The position numbers and the translations under genes were made by a program. Positions 34,639-46,347 of a DNA stretch of 64,000 bases are shown one piece after another; within the stretch, counting starts at the first letter, position 1; every line of letters begins with the position of its first letter. Origin of the DNA: Anthostomella pinea (taxonomy: Eukaryota > Ascomycota > Sordariomycetes > Xylariales > Xylariaceae); assembly GCA_963556695.1 (NCBI GenBank), contig CAUWAG010000010.1, positions 6,368,250 to 6,432,249 of the forward strand. The letters run 5' to 3'. Below the pieces are notes generated by a model. It worked only from the letters and a program-made list of their open reading frames with translations. It did no database searches and had not been told where the DNA came from.

Positions 34639-34850
34639 TGTGACGGCCTGCACAGACCTTCCCACATGACAAGTGGATACTTCCCAATAGGAGAAGGATC
34701 TGACCAGAGGATCCCCTTAAAGGGGCAACCTCCCACTGTACCTATCTCTCTCTCTCTTCCTTTCCTCTCTAGTCTTGATATTCTCGTCAATAAAGTAATA
34801 GCTGCTTGCTGCAGGCCATGTCCCAGCTCCTCAGTACGCTCGCCGTGACA
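34639..34850 (+). mobile_element. Solo LTR of the TGTGACGG Gypsy family, in the PKS promoter
   Basis: 212 bp from TGTGACGGCCTGC to GCTCGCCGTGACA, including a (CT)n tract. Orientation is opposite to the PKS. No target-site duplication is visible (GGAAG before, CAGCT after), so flanks were rearranged or this arose by recombination between elements. Confidence 0.9.
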
Positions 34851-34977
34851 CAGCTTGATTTGAGGTCATAGGAGGGAGCCATTGAGAAGAGAGAAGAGAT
34901 TCTGAGTCAAGACCCTGAAGTAATTTACTCTATAGACTAGTTCAGCCAGAGCCGTTGCCTGCCTGGCTGAGGGGGTG

Positions 34978-35150
34978 TGTTGGATTAAAGGTGAGCCCAG
35001 AGGGCACCTTGATAGGTAGACACCGGAGCCTAGTTGTTCCGTCCCGATCCAGCCCCCTCTGGCACAAAACTGCCACGGTCGCACGAGGACACTCTAGAAA
35101 GACAAAATACACACACACACTTCAACCTCACAATTGGCTCAAATCTGACA
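34978..35150 (+). mobile_element. Solo LTR of the TGTTGGATTAAAGG Copia-type family
   Basis: 173 bp from TGTTGGATTAAAGGTG to CAAATCTGACA; same family as 44965-45137. No matching flanking 5-mers. Confidence 0.88.
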
Positions 35151-35354
35151 CGAATGACAATTTCGCTGTATTTCTCTGACCTAAATGGCTTCATTCGTGT
35201 ATAAGTCAATAAGGGGGTGTTTTGATGGTGATGGTGGGGTTTGGCTGTACGACTAGTGGGGGTGTACGACTTCTATGGGGGGGATAGTACTGTACATACA
35301 CTCCCCACCTAGCAGGTCATAGCAGCCACCGCACTAAAGCGGCGGTTCACACCG
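35151..35354. other. Spacer with GT-rich runs
   Basis: Holds two copies of a TGTACGACT(A/T) motif separated by GTGGGGG, and several G runs. No gene seen. Confidence 0.3.
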
Positions 35355-35830
35355 TATCCTGCCATTTGCAACCTCGACGATCAGAAATCCTGGTGTAATG
35401 GCAGCTATGAGGACCACCGTGACGCCGATACCCATGGCACATGTCATGACACCGATGGCAACCGGTGCCACTTCCTGGTCGACCGCCTCGAGATCCTTGC
35501 TGAACCGATTTATCAGCTGCCCTAGCGGCGTCACATCGAAGAACTTGAACTTTGCCCTTGCGACAAATGACACCAATCGATTGTGGATCTCTTACGAAGC
35601 GGTCAGTGAGCCAAAGAAAACCCACAGATCCCGGACAAGCGCGAGGAATGCGCCAGCGAGTCCTATCAGGGCAAGAATACCAAGATAGTAGTCGACGTTA
35701 ACCTCTGGGACATTGGCCGCCGAGTAGTCTGCAGGTGTAGTAAGCGAGACGAACGACGCGCTTTTCACATATTGAGCGATCGAGGCGTAACAGGTGAGGT
35801 AACTCGATGGGCTGGCAGGATTCTGCGAAG
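35355..35830 (-). pseudogene. ABC transporter (ABCC/MRP type) transmembrane-domain fragment
   Basis: Minus-strand reading gives SLTTPADYSAANVPEVNVDYYLG, two hydrophobic stretches, DLWVFFGSLTAS, an in-frame TAA near 35595, then EIHNRLVSFVARAKFKFFD, TPLGQLINRFSKDLEAVDQE and a hydrophobic run. This is the second membrane domain of an ABCC exporter with the diagnostic FFD-TPLG-NRFSKD block. Nucleotide-binding domains are missing; the reading ends at about 35355 and upstream turns into a 36-bp tandem repeat. A cluster transporter next to the PKS would make sense, but this piece cannot work. Confidence 0.75.
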
Positions 35831-35877
35831 ATACGATGAACTGTATGCTCGAAATCTTCTCTGTGCCAGTGGCAAAT

Positions 35878-35985
35878 GGCGTACATTCCGTGACAAATCC
35901 CCCAACGGCAGATGGCATACATTCCGCGACAAATCCCCCAACTGCAGATGGCTTGCATTCCGTGACGAATACCCCAACTGTCGGC
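35878..35985. repeat. 36-bp minisatellite, three units
   Basis: Three consecutive 36-bp units containing ATTCCGTGACAAATCCCCCA and GCAGATGGC, with a few differences each. The period is a multiple of three, so the minus strand is open through it and encodes a repeat around SAVGGFVTEC. It abuts the ABC transporter remnant. Confidence 0.85.
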
Positions 35986-36179
35986 CCCTGTGGAACCACT
36001 ACCCTAAGCCATGCTTCCAATCATTTCCGCGCCAGCTTGGACATCTCAAAATCATGCCTCAGCCCCGCAGGCAATACTATGGCCGCGACTTCCGCTGTTC
36101 TCTATCGTTGGGAAGGTAGTGTGACCACCTAATTTGCAACCCCCCCGGGACTAACTCGCTGCCGTTTAAAAGCTGCAGC

Positions 36180-37880
36180 TTAAATGTCTCGGGTAAGGCC
36201 GCGGTTGATAATAAGACGGTAACATTACCGGTCCGGCACGACCTTAAACTATATTCAAAAGTTAATATTAGCGGGATGAATATTTTATTTAATATATAAT
36301 AACCGACTATTAATAACCGCATATAAATATATTTTATGTTTTATAATAAGAAAAAGGCATTTGGATTAAGCGTAAAGCCTTTTTAAATAGTAAAATAATC
36401 TTGTATATTAATAAAATAGGTTTAATAAATCAATATTATTTAAACCGATTAAAAGCTCATAGTTATAATGTTACAAAGGTGTTATAAATACTTTAAAGTA
36501 AACGATTAAATATATTTAGCCTTTAAAGCTGTTTAAATACTTATTTTAACTTGTTATATTTCTATTAACATTATAATATTTTGTACGCTTTTTAAAATAC
36601 AATTTCTTATTATTAATTAGCTACTTTACGATCTTATAATATTATAACACGGTTAAAATTTCAACCAGATTCTTAAAATAAAACGACCTAATATTTTATA
36701 TAAAAAAACTAGAGCATAAAAAAATGCCGAGAAAATAACAATAAAATGAAATAACGGTTTAAAAAGATTAATAATAAGGTAGCGAAATTGATGATTATAT
36801 ATTAATTAAGATATTGAAATAGTATATTAAGGTTATTAAAAAACATTTGAATTAAAACGATACGCTTATTAATATATTGTAATGCTTTTAGTTATTGAAT
36901 TCCATTTCAATAATGTTCAGAACCTTTAAAAAACTCGCTTTTAATATATCTATGATAAAATTATCACGGCGAGCATACTGGGGAGCTATGTTATGGCCTG
37001 CAGCAAGCAGCTATTACTCTATTAACAAGAATATCAAGACTAGAAAGGAAAGGAAGAGAGAGAAAGATAGGTACAGCGGGAGGTTGTTCCTTTAAGGGGA
37101 TCCTCTGGTCAGATCCTTCTCTTTTTAGGAGGTATTGGCTTGTCATATGGGAAGGTCCGTGCAGGCCGTCACAAAATTATTAATCAATATTTTGTTTGCA
37201 TTGAAAGAGTTTATTGAAATATATTTAGCTTAATTTTTTACATACATATAATATTCTTATATTGTTGTGAGTTGAGGTTAATGCCTAGCTAGGTTTATAT
37301 CATATAAACGGCACCGTTTATTTTCCGTTTTCGTGTTTATCGTTGTAAATAGCTACTTCTTATATATTGTATATATAGTTGAACGCTTAGTTCTAATTTA
37401 TTTTAAATTCATTTATACTTTATATTCATTACGTGTATTAAGTGGTTTATTACTGTCTGTTTTCACTTTTTAATCATTTTTATAATAATGTTATCATATT
37501 TTCTTAATTTATTTAGCCTTTTTGAACAGATTCTTTTTTGTTCTTTATTAATTATGATCAAATAATTTACTACCTATTATATACGCACAGAAGAACTTAA
37601 CCAGTATATATAAAAGATTTATTAAGTACCTTAAAGTAGTAAATCTATCGTAAAGATCCTAAAAACCGAAAAAAAAAAACCTTTTGGGTGCTATTTAATT
37701 AGTAGCTTTATATAGGAATTTAAGTGGGGTTTATCTTTATTATTAAACCTTAAAGAAATTCGTTCTGATAAAAAATTTATATTTTAGCTTTTTTTACTTC
37801 ACACCCCAGGATTTTTATATATCGAGAATACTAAGCATCATCGAAAAAAAAAATTTATACAAGACAATTTATATAATAAG
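36180..37880. repeat. AT-rich, RIP-like block left of the Copia element
   Basis: Highly AT-rich, no codable frame. It contains one Gypsy-family LTR at 36962-37173, and its right edge is the target site of the Copia insertion. Confidence 0.75.
36962..37173 (-). mobile_element. Solo LTR of the TGTGACGG Gypsy family
   Basis: Reverse copy, from TATCACGGCGAGC (G changed to A at the second base) to GGCCGTCACA. Flanks share only AAAT (36958-36961 and 37174-37177). Confidence 0.88.
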
Positions 37881-38084
37881 TGTTGGATCCATGCGATTCC
37901 AGACTGCAAACCATCTATACCAGGACCCATATATATGATTAGATAAGATAAGATAATGGATTGAGAGGGTACTTGGCCAGACCTTCGAGTCCAGCTAGAT
38001 TCCTCTCAATCCAACCATTAGCAACATCATGACCTTGACCCCATACTCGAGTATTATGATTGATCGTTCAAGCCTGTTCCAACA
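37881..38084 (+). repeat. 5-prime LTR of the Copia element
   Basis: 204 bp, TGTTGGATCCATGCG to GTTCCAACA. A reverse solo copy lies at 14589-14792. Confidence 0.95.
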
Positions 38085-38284
38085 CTGGTCAGTGTTGTCT
38101 CCCAAGGCAACACAGATAAGCAAGGAAAAAAAGAGGTCTTACTGTATCAACGTTCCTGACATGAAACTCGGGATACAGCCAAAGATCTGGATCTTCTGTC
38201 GCAAACGTTCCTCAAGAGGCGACTCGAGGCAATAGATTACGCTGCAATCACAGCAATACTCATATCCCGCGCGGCAGCACAGAC

Positions 38285-38580
38285 TGTTGACAGAACCCTC
38301 CCCCACACATCCATCCGACGCCCGTCCGACACACGCCCATCCGACACATGCCAGATTGTTGACAGAACCACCTGACACACATCCGTCCGACACACGCCCA
38401 TCCCACACATGCCAGATGTTGACAGAACCACCTGACACACATCCGTCCGACACATGTCCATCCCACACGCCTATCCCACACGCCCATCCGACACGTGCCC
38501 ATGTGACACGTCCATCCGACACGTCCATCCGACACGCCCATATCCAACACAAGTACATCCGACACGAGTACATCCGACAA
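38285..38580 (+). repeat. Tandem repeats in the Copia leader before gag
   Basis: Three units of about 60-70 bp beginning GTTGACAGAACC and containing CATCC(G/A)TCCGACACAC, followed by shorter 10-12 bp repeats of (C/T)CATCCGACACG up to the gag ATG at 38582. They occupy the untranslated leader, where packaging and priming signals normally lie. Confidence 0.8.
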
Positions 38581-38581
38581 G

Positions 38582-39967
38582 ATGGCCTCCAGCAATGGCA
38601 ACAACAAAATCCAAGCCGCTCAAGACCCTGCAGACATTGTGAGAGACAAGAAGTTACGATATCTCAGCGACCGCAACCTACATGTCATCCTTGTCGACCT
38701 CATTGATCTTGATCGCATCAAATTTGGAAAACAAGTCGACCTTGAACATGGCAAGGATACCCATTTCAACTCGTACACCTTGTCATGTATCGACCGCTAC
38801 AATAATACTAAAACGCCCATCCCCTTCGAGATTCACGAGACATTCCAGATGGACTTTAAGAATTGGATAAAGGCAGACTTCGAGAAGGTGGAGCGCACCA
38901 TACAAGGCATTTTCAGGAAATGCCTCAACTCCAAAGGAATCTACCTAGGCAAAGCAAACCACTCCATCGCAGACGCCCTTGCCAACCTTGTCACCGCAGA
39001 GGATCTCCCAATCTGGGACAAAGTCTTACTTGACAGAGCAAGAACTGCTTATCTGCACCCAAACGTCTAGAAAATCGTTGACATCTGTATGGCTACACAG
39101 ACTGATGCTCCCAATGCTGATACCCCAAGCACCGACATTCCCGATACCGATACCCCAGATTTGATTGATCCTCATGATGACATCCCTTCTGTTACCGCCG
39201 AACATGCATTACAAAAGACTACCCCAGATCTAAATCTAGCCCAGTACCAGAATCCCTCACCACCGCAAATCTCAATGGCATATGCAACCGGCAACTTCAT
39301 GCCCGATCCTCGGCACATTGCTATTACACCAGACCCTGGCTTTGGAACATACCAGCAGCACAACCAATGGCTACAAAATCAACCACCTGATCCATATACC
39401 CAGATTCCCCCTATCCCAGTGCCCAACGAGGACCTAGCTCCTGGAACAATCACAACATTTGCCAAGATCTGGAAAGAGAAGAACTGCTACTCAGGACGAC
39501 CCTACGATATTCTGGATGACAAGATACACTATTTCCTAAACTCATGTTCTACCATTGGCATCAAACCTGGCCAGTTCCACGCAGTATTCCCCCAAGTCCT
39601 CACTGGCACAGCTCAAGAATACTTCATGCACCATATCAGCCGTCACTCGATGTTCTCAGACATGTACAACCGTCTCAAGGCACATTTTGACACGGAAGTC
39701 AACAAGACTCAATATCATCGCGATTGGTCGGCAATCACCTATATCAACATGAAGGCACGACCTGAGAACGCTGGCAAGACCGGCATGGAGATCCTTAAGG
39801 CACTCCTTGGCAAACTGCAACTCTGTCAACGTGCCCTTGGCCCTTCGTACCTAGGCGAGACACAGCTGATTGCAGCTGTGGAACGCGTCTGCCGTGGTAT
39901 CAAAGAATTTAATTATGCCTTGTTCACTCCTTTACATACGTTTGAAGCTCTTGCTTCAAACCTCTGA
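38582..39967 (+). pseudogene. Copia gag, one nonsense codon
   Basis: A single frame interrupted only by TAG at 39068-39070. The C-terminal half (TFAKIWKEKNCYSGRPYDIL to the stop at 39965) is the usual Copia gag core. A zinc-knuckle-like CYICSDPDCQSWKH follows downstream in another segment at about 40100. Confidence 0.8.
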
Positions 39968-40449
39968 CAATCAGTCTAGACCTCTGAAGACTCAGCTGAC
40001 AGCGCCCAGCATACTACTAATCAGTACTTTACTGATCACAAGTTTCACTGGCAGAAAGACAAGCAATATAGTAAACGAGATGGCAACGTTACCAGACGTT
40101 GTTACATCTGTAGTGACCCTGACTGTCAATCGTGGAAGCATTCTCTAGAGGAACAGCGGAAATCCAAAGAGAAATAGCGACACGATCAATATTTCCGTGG
40201 ACGACCGACCACAGGCCCTGCCTATATCCATTTCCTGGCCGATTACGAGCCAGATCTTGACTCAGACCCTGATGACACGCATGACCAACATGTCATGGAT
40301 TCTAGAAGTGACAGCAGTGACGATGCTGTACAATATCTCACATCTACCTTACTTAGTGACCGAGCATTTCAACATTCAATCACTGCCACGGACAACTCGC
40401 AAGTTGGATTCGAGTCTGACAGTTTCACACTAGATAGATACGCCAGTTC

Positions 40450-41940
40450 CATATTCTAAGGAATTATACCTGATTCTGGCGCTACTTCTGTTTTAACAGC
40501 CGGCAAGGGTCAATTCCTAGCCTTACAGTGCGAGCTACCCTCAGTTTTACTCGATAAATCACGTGCTGGAGAAACTACGGTTAAATTCGGTGGAGGACAG
40601 CCCCTAGATTCCCTCGGCACGATCCATGTTGACACCCCCATTGGAGACGCGACATTCTATGTCGTTGATACCCAAACTCCCTTCCTCCTCTGCCTGAAAG
40701 ACTTCGACAATCTTGGCGTAATGTTTGACAATATTGCCAATAGGACGATCCGACTGTGAGATGGCAAGTCCATCCCAATCACCCGAAAATGGGGCCATCC
40801 TTGGTTCTTTCTCTCAGCATCCACGACTGCGTCAACTGGTATTTTCCTCACAGAAGCCGAGCTGCGACGTATTCATACCCGATTTGGCCACCCTTCCTTT
40901 GGCAAGCTCCACAAGCTTTTAGAGAAATCTGGCAATGGAGCTAATCGAGATGCCATTGCAATGATCAACAAGTTTTGCCATCATTGCCAGGTCAAAGGCC
41001 CGTCACCACAACGCTTCAAGTTTTCTATCAAGAAGGATGGTGATTTCAATTACGAAGTCATCGTCGATGTTATGTACTTGGAGAGCAAGCCCGTCCTTCA
41101 CTGCGTTGATGCCGCTACAGCCTTCCAGGCAGCCCAATTCCTCGCCAACCTGTCTGCCAAGGAGACCTGGGAAGCATTGAAACGATGTTGGATCAACACC
41201 TATCTTGGTCCTCCAGATGTCCTAACGCACGACGCTGGTACCAACTTTGCAGCCACAGAATTCCGAGCTGAAGCCCGATTACTTGGAATCACCTGTCACC
41301 AGATTCCTGTCAAAGCTTATTGGTCGATTGGCAAGGTTGAACGGTATCATACCCCCATGCGGCGCTCTTACGAGATCATCCGAGCCGAATCCTCCGGGAT
41401 CTCTCGAGAAGCTGCCCTACAGATGGCAGTAAAAGCCGTGAACGATACCGCCGGTCCTGATGGCCTTGTAACAACACTCTTGGTCTTTGGAGCCTATCCA
41501 CGCGTTACGATGGATTCACCCCCGACACAATCGCAGCTTTAACGTGCCCAGGCCCAGGCCAAAGCAATGACCGAACTACGTAAGCTTCGAGCCAAGCGCA
41601 ACGTTCAAAGTGCTCTAAACACAAGGAACGGCCCTGATACAACCCCAACACTGCCTCTCTCTCTTCCCATCGGCAGTGAGGTCCTTGTCTATCGCGAAAA
41701 AGACAAATATCAAGGCCCGCATAAGGTTCTATCAGTAACAGACCGAGAAGTGACCGTTGAGATGGTCAACGGACCAACCCTATTCAACCGCACGCACGTC
41801 AAGCCGTACAACCGTCACCCTGACGCGATTCTCGATACTGACAAGGTCGACAACCACGATACCCCCGTTCCGTTCGAATATCCTGAACCGACACTCCCCC
41901 ATCGTCGCGGCCACCCTCCGAAGCTCCCTACACCCGTCTA
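40450..41940 (+). pseudogene. Copia protease and integrase region
   Basis: Starts with the aspartic protease DSGATSVLTAG, stops once at about 40756, then the integrase zinc region (IHTRFGHPSFGKLH with CHHCQ) and the core with VDVMYL, LTHDAGTNFAATEF and GKVERYHTPMRRS, the D,D,E catalytic set. One stop at about 41540 precedes the C-terminal part to 41940. Confidence 0.85.
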
Positions 41941-41979
41941 AAGCACAAAGCGACCGCAAGGCCGACCCAGAAAAATATA

Positions 41980-43338
41980 CGTGGTACACATGGCCACTAT
42001 GACTACAAGCGAAGAGGAGAACTTTGCTGGCTCCTTCGTCCAGCAAGATAAATATAGCATTTTCCTCTCGCACAAGGAGCGTGCTGACCACGCTCTCGCC
42101 CTAAAACTGCGCACTGAAGGCAAGATCACAGCCCCTGGAGCACCCTTCGAGCAATCCGATGTCCTTGAGATTGAGTCTCTATTTGCAGATGAAGTGCTTG
42201 TCCCCATTCTGTTTGACAGTAAGATTCACGGCGACACCCAACTGTTTAACTCTCGTCTCGTCCGCACTGTTAAAGGCGTCAATGACCGCCCTTACGAGAA
42301 GAACAGACTCGTCGTTCAAGAATATAACGATCATGAAAAGCACGATATCATGACCCAAGCTCCGACGATCATGCGATGCAGCCAATGACTGGCAATGGCC
42401 CTGATACCGTCCCTATGACGGCTAGGATGCCTCGCTGCCTCTCGAGACATCACCATGGCCTATATGCAGTCACGACACCCTATGAATTGTCTTATCCTAT
42501 GCAAGCTGCCCATTGAACTAAAGAAGAAGTATCCAAAGGGTACGATTCTTCGCGTCAATAAACCCCTGTACGGAATTGCAGAAGCTGGGAATCATTGGTA
42601 TGACACATACTCCGCCCACCACAAGGAAAGACTAGAGATAGAGACATCCGTATATGACCCTTATTTATTCATTACGAAGAAAGGTAATAACTTTGCTATC
42701 GCAGCTCTTTAAACTGACGACACCTTTGTTATTGGCACTACCGGCTTCTTAAAGAAGGAAGAAGACAAAATAAGGAAAGCGGGCTACAAGACGAAGCCAC
42801 GAACCCAGTTTAATACTGGTTCTTTTAGCGACTTTAACGGATGCCGCCTAGAATTTCAGACTAAGAGCATGACAGCAACTCAAAAGGGACAAACTGACAA
42901 GCTCGTCCTGATTGACATGAGTGACAAGGACTACAAGCAGAAATTTATTAAGCAACAAGCAAGAGGTGCTTACATTGCCTCCATCTGTCAACCAGAAGCT
43001 GCATTTGACTATTCTGTCGCAGCCCAAGCCCAAGAACCCTCCGACAAAGATGTCAAGATGCTAAACAAACGCATTCAGTGGCAACCAGACAACAAGTCAC
43101 GTGGACTTCGATTCGTAACGACTGACCTCTCGGCACTACCAATGAGAAGCGCCTGATGATCGATGTCATGGCGCTCCGGCAGTCATACGAGAATCATGAG
43201 ATCACAGAAATCCGATGGATCCATGGTGAAGACAACCCTGCTGACTCGATGACTAAATTGTCTCCAAATAAAGCTCTTCATAGTCTTGTTTCTAATAACA
43301 AGACAATGGTTCGAGTTGAAGGCTGGGTTCAGCGTTGA
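41980..43338 (+). pseudogene. Copia reverse transcriptase and RNase H, internally deleted
   Basis: RT blocks include HPMNCLILCKLP, GTILRVNKPLYGIAEAG and TDDTFVIG; a TAA stands directly before TDDT at about 42711. After LRFVTTDLS the sequence jumps to GTTNEKRLMIDVMALRQSY and IRWIHGEDNPADSMTK, so most of the RNase H catalytic core is missing. Several other stops. Confidence 0.85.
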
Positions 43339-43394
43339 GATCACCTGGATAGACGGTTTGATGGAATCGTAACCATGAAAGAAAAAGTATCCTG

Positions 43395-43597
43395 TGTTGG
43401 ATCCATGCGATTCCAGACTGCAAACCATCTATACCAGGACCCATATGTATGATTAAATAAGATAAGATAGTGGATTGAGAGGGCACTTGGCCAGACCTTC
43501 GAGTCCAGCTAGATTCCTCTCAATCCAACCATCAGCAATATCATGACCTTGACCCCATACTCGAGTATTATGATTGATCGTTCAAGCCTGTTCCAAC
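43395..43597 (+). repeat. 3-prime LTR of the Copia element
   Basis: 203 bp, TGTTGGATCC to TTCCAACA, followed by the ATAAG duplication. Confidence 0.95.
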
Positions 43598-44964
43598 AAT
43601 AAGTAAATATAATAACGCGTAATTAAAAGTATTCTTAAAAACAATATTAATATTATAAATATATAAGCAAATATAAATTGGAAAAAAGTTAGCATTAATT
43701 TTTAAATAGGGGTTGAAAGGCGGTTACGTTTACAGTAAGCGCTTCTCGGATTAAGCTAAAAGCGCCGATTATTTTCTTAAATACTAAACATTTTCTTTAA
43801 TAAAATTTAATTCAAGTCCTTAAAGCGGTTTAAAGTATTTTTAAGACCGACTTAAATATATCAAAGCTCACCAAATTATTTTTAAGATTTAAAAGACTTT
43901 TACATAATTAATTACAACTTGTTTTAAAGATTTATTTAATTATTTTTCAAATATTATATTGATCTTTTTAACTAAAATATTTATTTTTTCCCCATATCTT
44001 GTATTAAAACTAACTGAATTGGTTATTGTAATAGTTTATATCACAAAGATATTTATTATTATTAAACTAATTGAATTCATAGTATTTTAGTTGAAAATCT
44101 ATATCTATTTTTTTGGTATTTTACTAGTTATTATTATTACTAATGTTACTTTATGAGATAATATAATCGGATCGTTTCAATTATTACTAGCCTTTTCTTG
44201 TTTTGAAACTTCATAATAACTAATAATGAAATTACCGTTTATATAACATTTATAAATCCATAATGTTAATCAAATTTATTATTACCTAGCTTTTATATCA
44301 AACGAAAATATTTTATCCTGTTGTTATATAATGTTATATTTAAATAATCATATTTACTTTCGTTATAATAAACATTAATATAAATAGTTTAATAACAATA
44401 ATTCAGGTGGTTACGTCTTTTATTAACAAGAGATATTTACTTATTAATGGCGTGATTTTTTAGGTTTATTTATACGTAGTTATGTTGTAACTTTTTAATA
44501 TTGACTAGTACTTATAAAAGAAGTTTAGTTAATATAATTTTACTGATTAAATTGATAAGTAAAGAGAGTATATATAATAGTTTCTTCTTTTTATCAAGAA
44601 ATTTTGAAACGAATTTTTTTATTACTGTTTTAATAGTATTGTAGAAAATAAATTGTAGTGGTAAATAAAAAGATATAAAAACAAAAGTCTAAAGATATAT
44701 ATTAAAATTTTAATAATAAAGCTCGTCAAAAACCAAATAATCAACAAATTATTTTAATAACAAATCTCTTATCATACCAACTTAGAAATATTTAAAAATA
44801 ATTATTCTTTTAAGTAATGATTGGAAAGATTATAGCTTAAAATAACATCTACAATATTAATGCACTCCTTTCAAATATAACCGGGTAAACTAATAACAAG
44901 TGTGACAGTGTACAGTGGTATCCACCTGGTTGGATGTTGAGTAATCAGGTCACGTGTAGATTAG

Positions 44965-45137
44965 TGTTGGATTAAAGGTACGCCTAGAGGGCACCTTGAC
45001 AGTTAGACAACGGAACCTAGTTGTTCCGTCCCGATCCAGCCCCTTCTGGCAAAAAGCTGCCACGGTCGCACAGGGACACTTCAAGGACACAGAATACACA
45101 CATAGACTTCAACCTCACGACTGGCTCAAATCTAACA
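44965..45137 (+). mobile_element. Solo LTR of the TGTTGGATTAAAGG Copia-type family
   Basis: 173 bp from TGTTGGATTAAAGG to CAAATCTAACA, flanked by the exact duplication ATTAG (44960-44964 and 45138-45142). Confidence 0.92.
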
Positions 45138-45321
45138 ATTAGATAAGAAAATTTAGATCATATGCGCTGCAGCCTCGGCTGTACGCACAACTGTTCCTCA
45201 TCTCTCCCACCTTCTTATTTTCGAAATACATCACCAGTATCCAGCACACCGCCGCAGGCTTAATGACAACAAGGTATTTTACATCGTTATAATATATTAT
45301 TAAACATTATTAGATAACGTA

Positions 45322-45733
45322 GATGACAAGCGAGCTACGAATACAAGCGAGCTGCGAGGTGGGGCTTCTATACAAAAAACGTCGGTGCGGTAATTTTTAA
45401 CTTGAGAGGGAAAAATCGGAAAGACCCCGCACCTTTTTTTATAGGTTTATAACTTGAAAAACATATCAATATCACTTTTTCTAGGTTTATAGCTATTTTA
45501 TTTCAAGATTTATTTCAAAAGATACTAAAAATTTCCTTACAAAAAAGTCTTTTTAGGATGCACAGGCTATTAAATTAGTGAAAAATAAATACTATCTATC
45601 ATTATTATCTGTAGAAAAGGCTACATTAAATGCAGCAGGTCCGGGATCTTTCTGATTTTCTAAAAAGTTAGACGCATGGTTACGCACCGACTTTTTTTGT
45701 ATAGAAGCCCTACCACGCAGCTCGCTTGTCATC
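45322..45733. mobile_element. MITE with long terminal inverted repeats and TA target duplication
   Basis: 412 bp between TA dinucleotides. The left end GATGACAAGCGAGCT and the right end AGCTCGCTTGTCATC are perfect inverted repeats. The similarity continues inward through GGGCTTCTATACAAAAAA. The left end carries an extra 17-bp repeat (ACGAATACAAGCGAGCT) that the right end lacks. TA duplication fits the Tc1/mariner-pogo superfamily. The terminus matches the end of the pogo/Fot-like element at 55681, so that type of transposase may have moved it. No coding capacity. Confidence 0.85.
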
Positions 45734-46151
45734 TAAGTTAATAGTAATAATATTAGAATAATGCTTATGAATAAGTCGTAACGATCGCTCTTTTACTATA
45801 CTTTAATTTATTAACTTTAGTTCCGTTTTAATAGGTTTTTTTCCCATACTTATTGATTAAATATCGAAAAACTTAAAAACACGTTTATTGTTACGGGGCA
45901 GCTTGTAGACCAGGACGAAAGTGCCTATCAATATCTACAATTGTACAAAAATACTTGGGTGAATAAGAGAAGAGAGATCTGCAGCACCAGCCAAATCTGG
46001 TAGTACGATAGATCCCAGATCCTGACCCATAATATCTACCTATCTGTGTAGTAGGGCAACGCGTCTATCCCAGCAAACCACCTGATGGGTGTCATATCCA
46101 TCACAAGGATAAAAACTTCTAGAAAATTAAAAATGAAAAATATTTGTCAGA

Positions 46152-46347
46152 TGTTGGATCCCAGATATGGTGCCCTTAGGTGCAGTACCCACTAAGGGGC
46201 TGTCAAAGGAACAGTAGATCCACCCTGGCATGGTGCAGTATGCTATTTAGCTGTAGATTAGCCCTGACGAGCATACTTGAGAATGACAATAACATTTGTA
46301 GCAACCGCTCACACTCCCAAGACTTGTGACTCTTCTAAAATCTCACA
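46152..46347 (+). mobile_element. Possible degraded LTR
   Basis: GC-normal island from TGTTGGATCCCAG to AAAATCTCACA, about 196 bp, with termini like the Copia-type LTRs nearby but no target-site duplication. An adjacent island (about 45889-46110, starting TGTTACGGGG) may be another LTR scrap whose end I cannot define. Confidence 0.35.

Larger units (their letters stand above)
37881..43597 (+). mobile_element. Full-length Copia retrotransposon with both LTRs and target-site duplication
   Basis: 5717 bp. The LTRs at 37881-38084 and 43395-43597 start TGTTGGATCC and end TTCCAACA, differ at few sites, and are flanked by the 5-bp duplication ATAAG (37876-37880 and 43598-43602). Coding order is gag, protease, integrase, reverse transcriptase, RNase H, as in Copia. 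The frame has several stops and an RNase H deletion near 43130, so it cannot move by itself. High LTR similarity suggests a fairly recent insertion into the AT-rich block. Confidence 0.95.
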
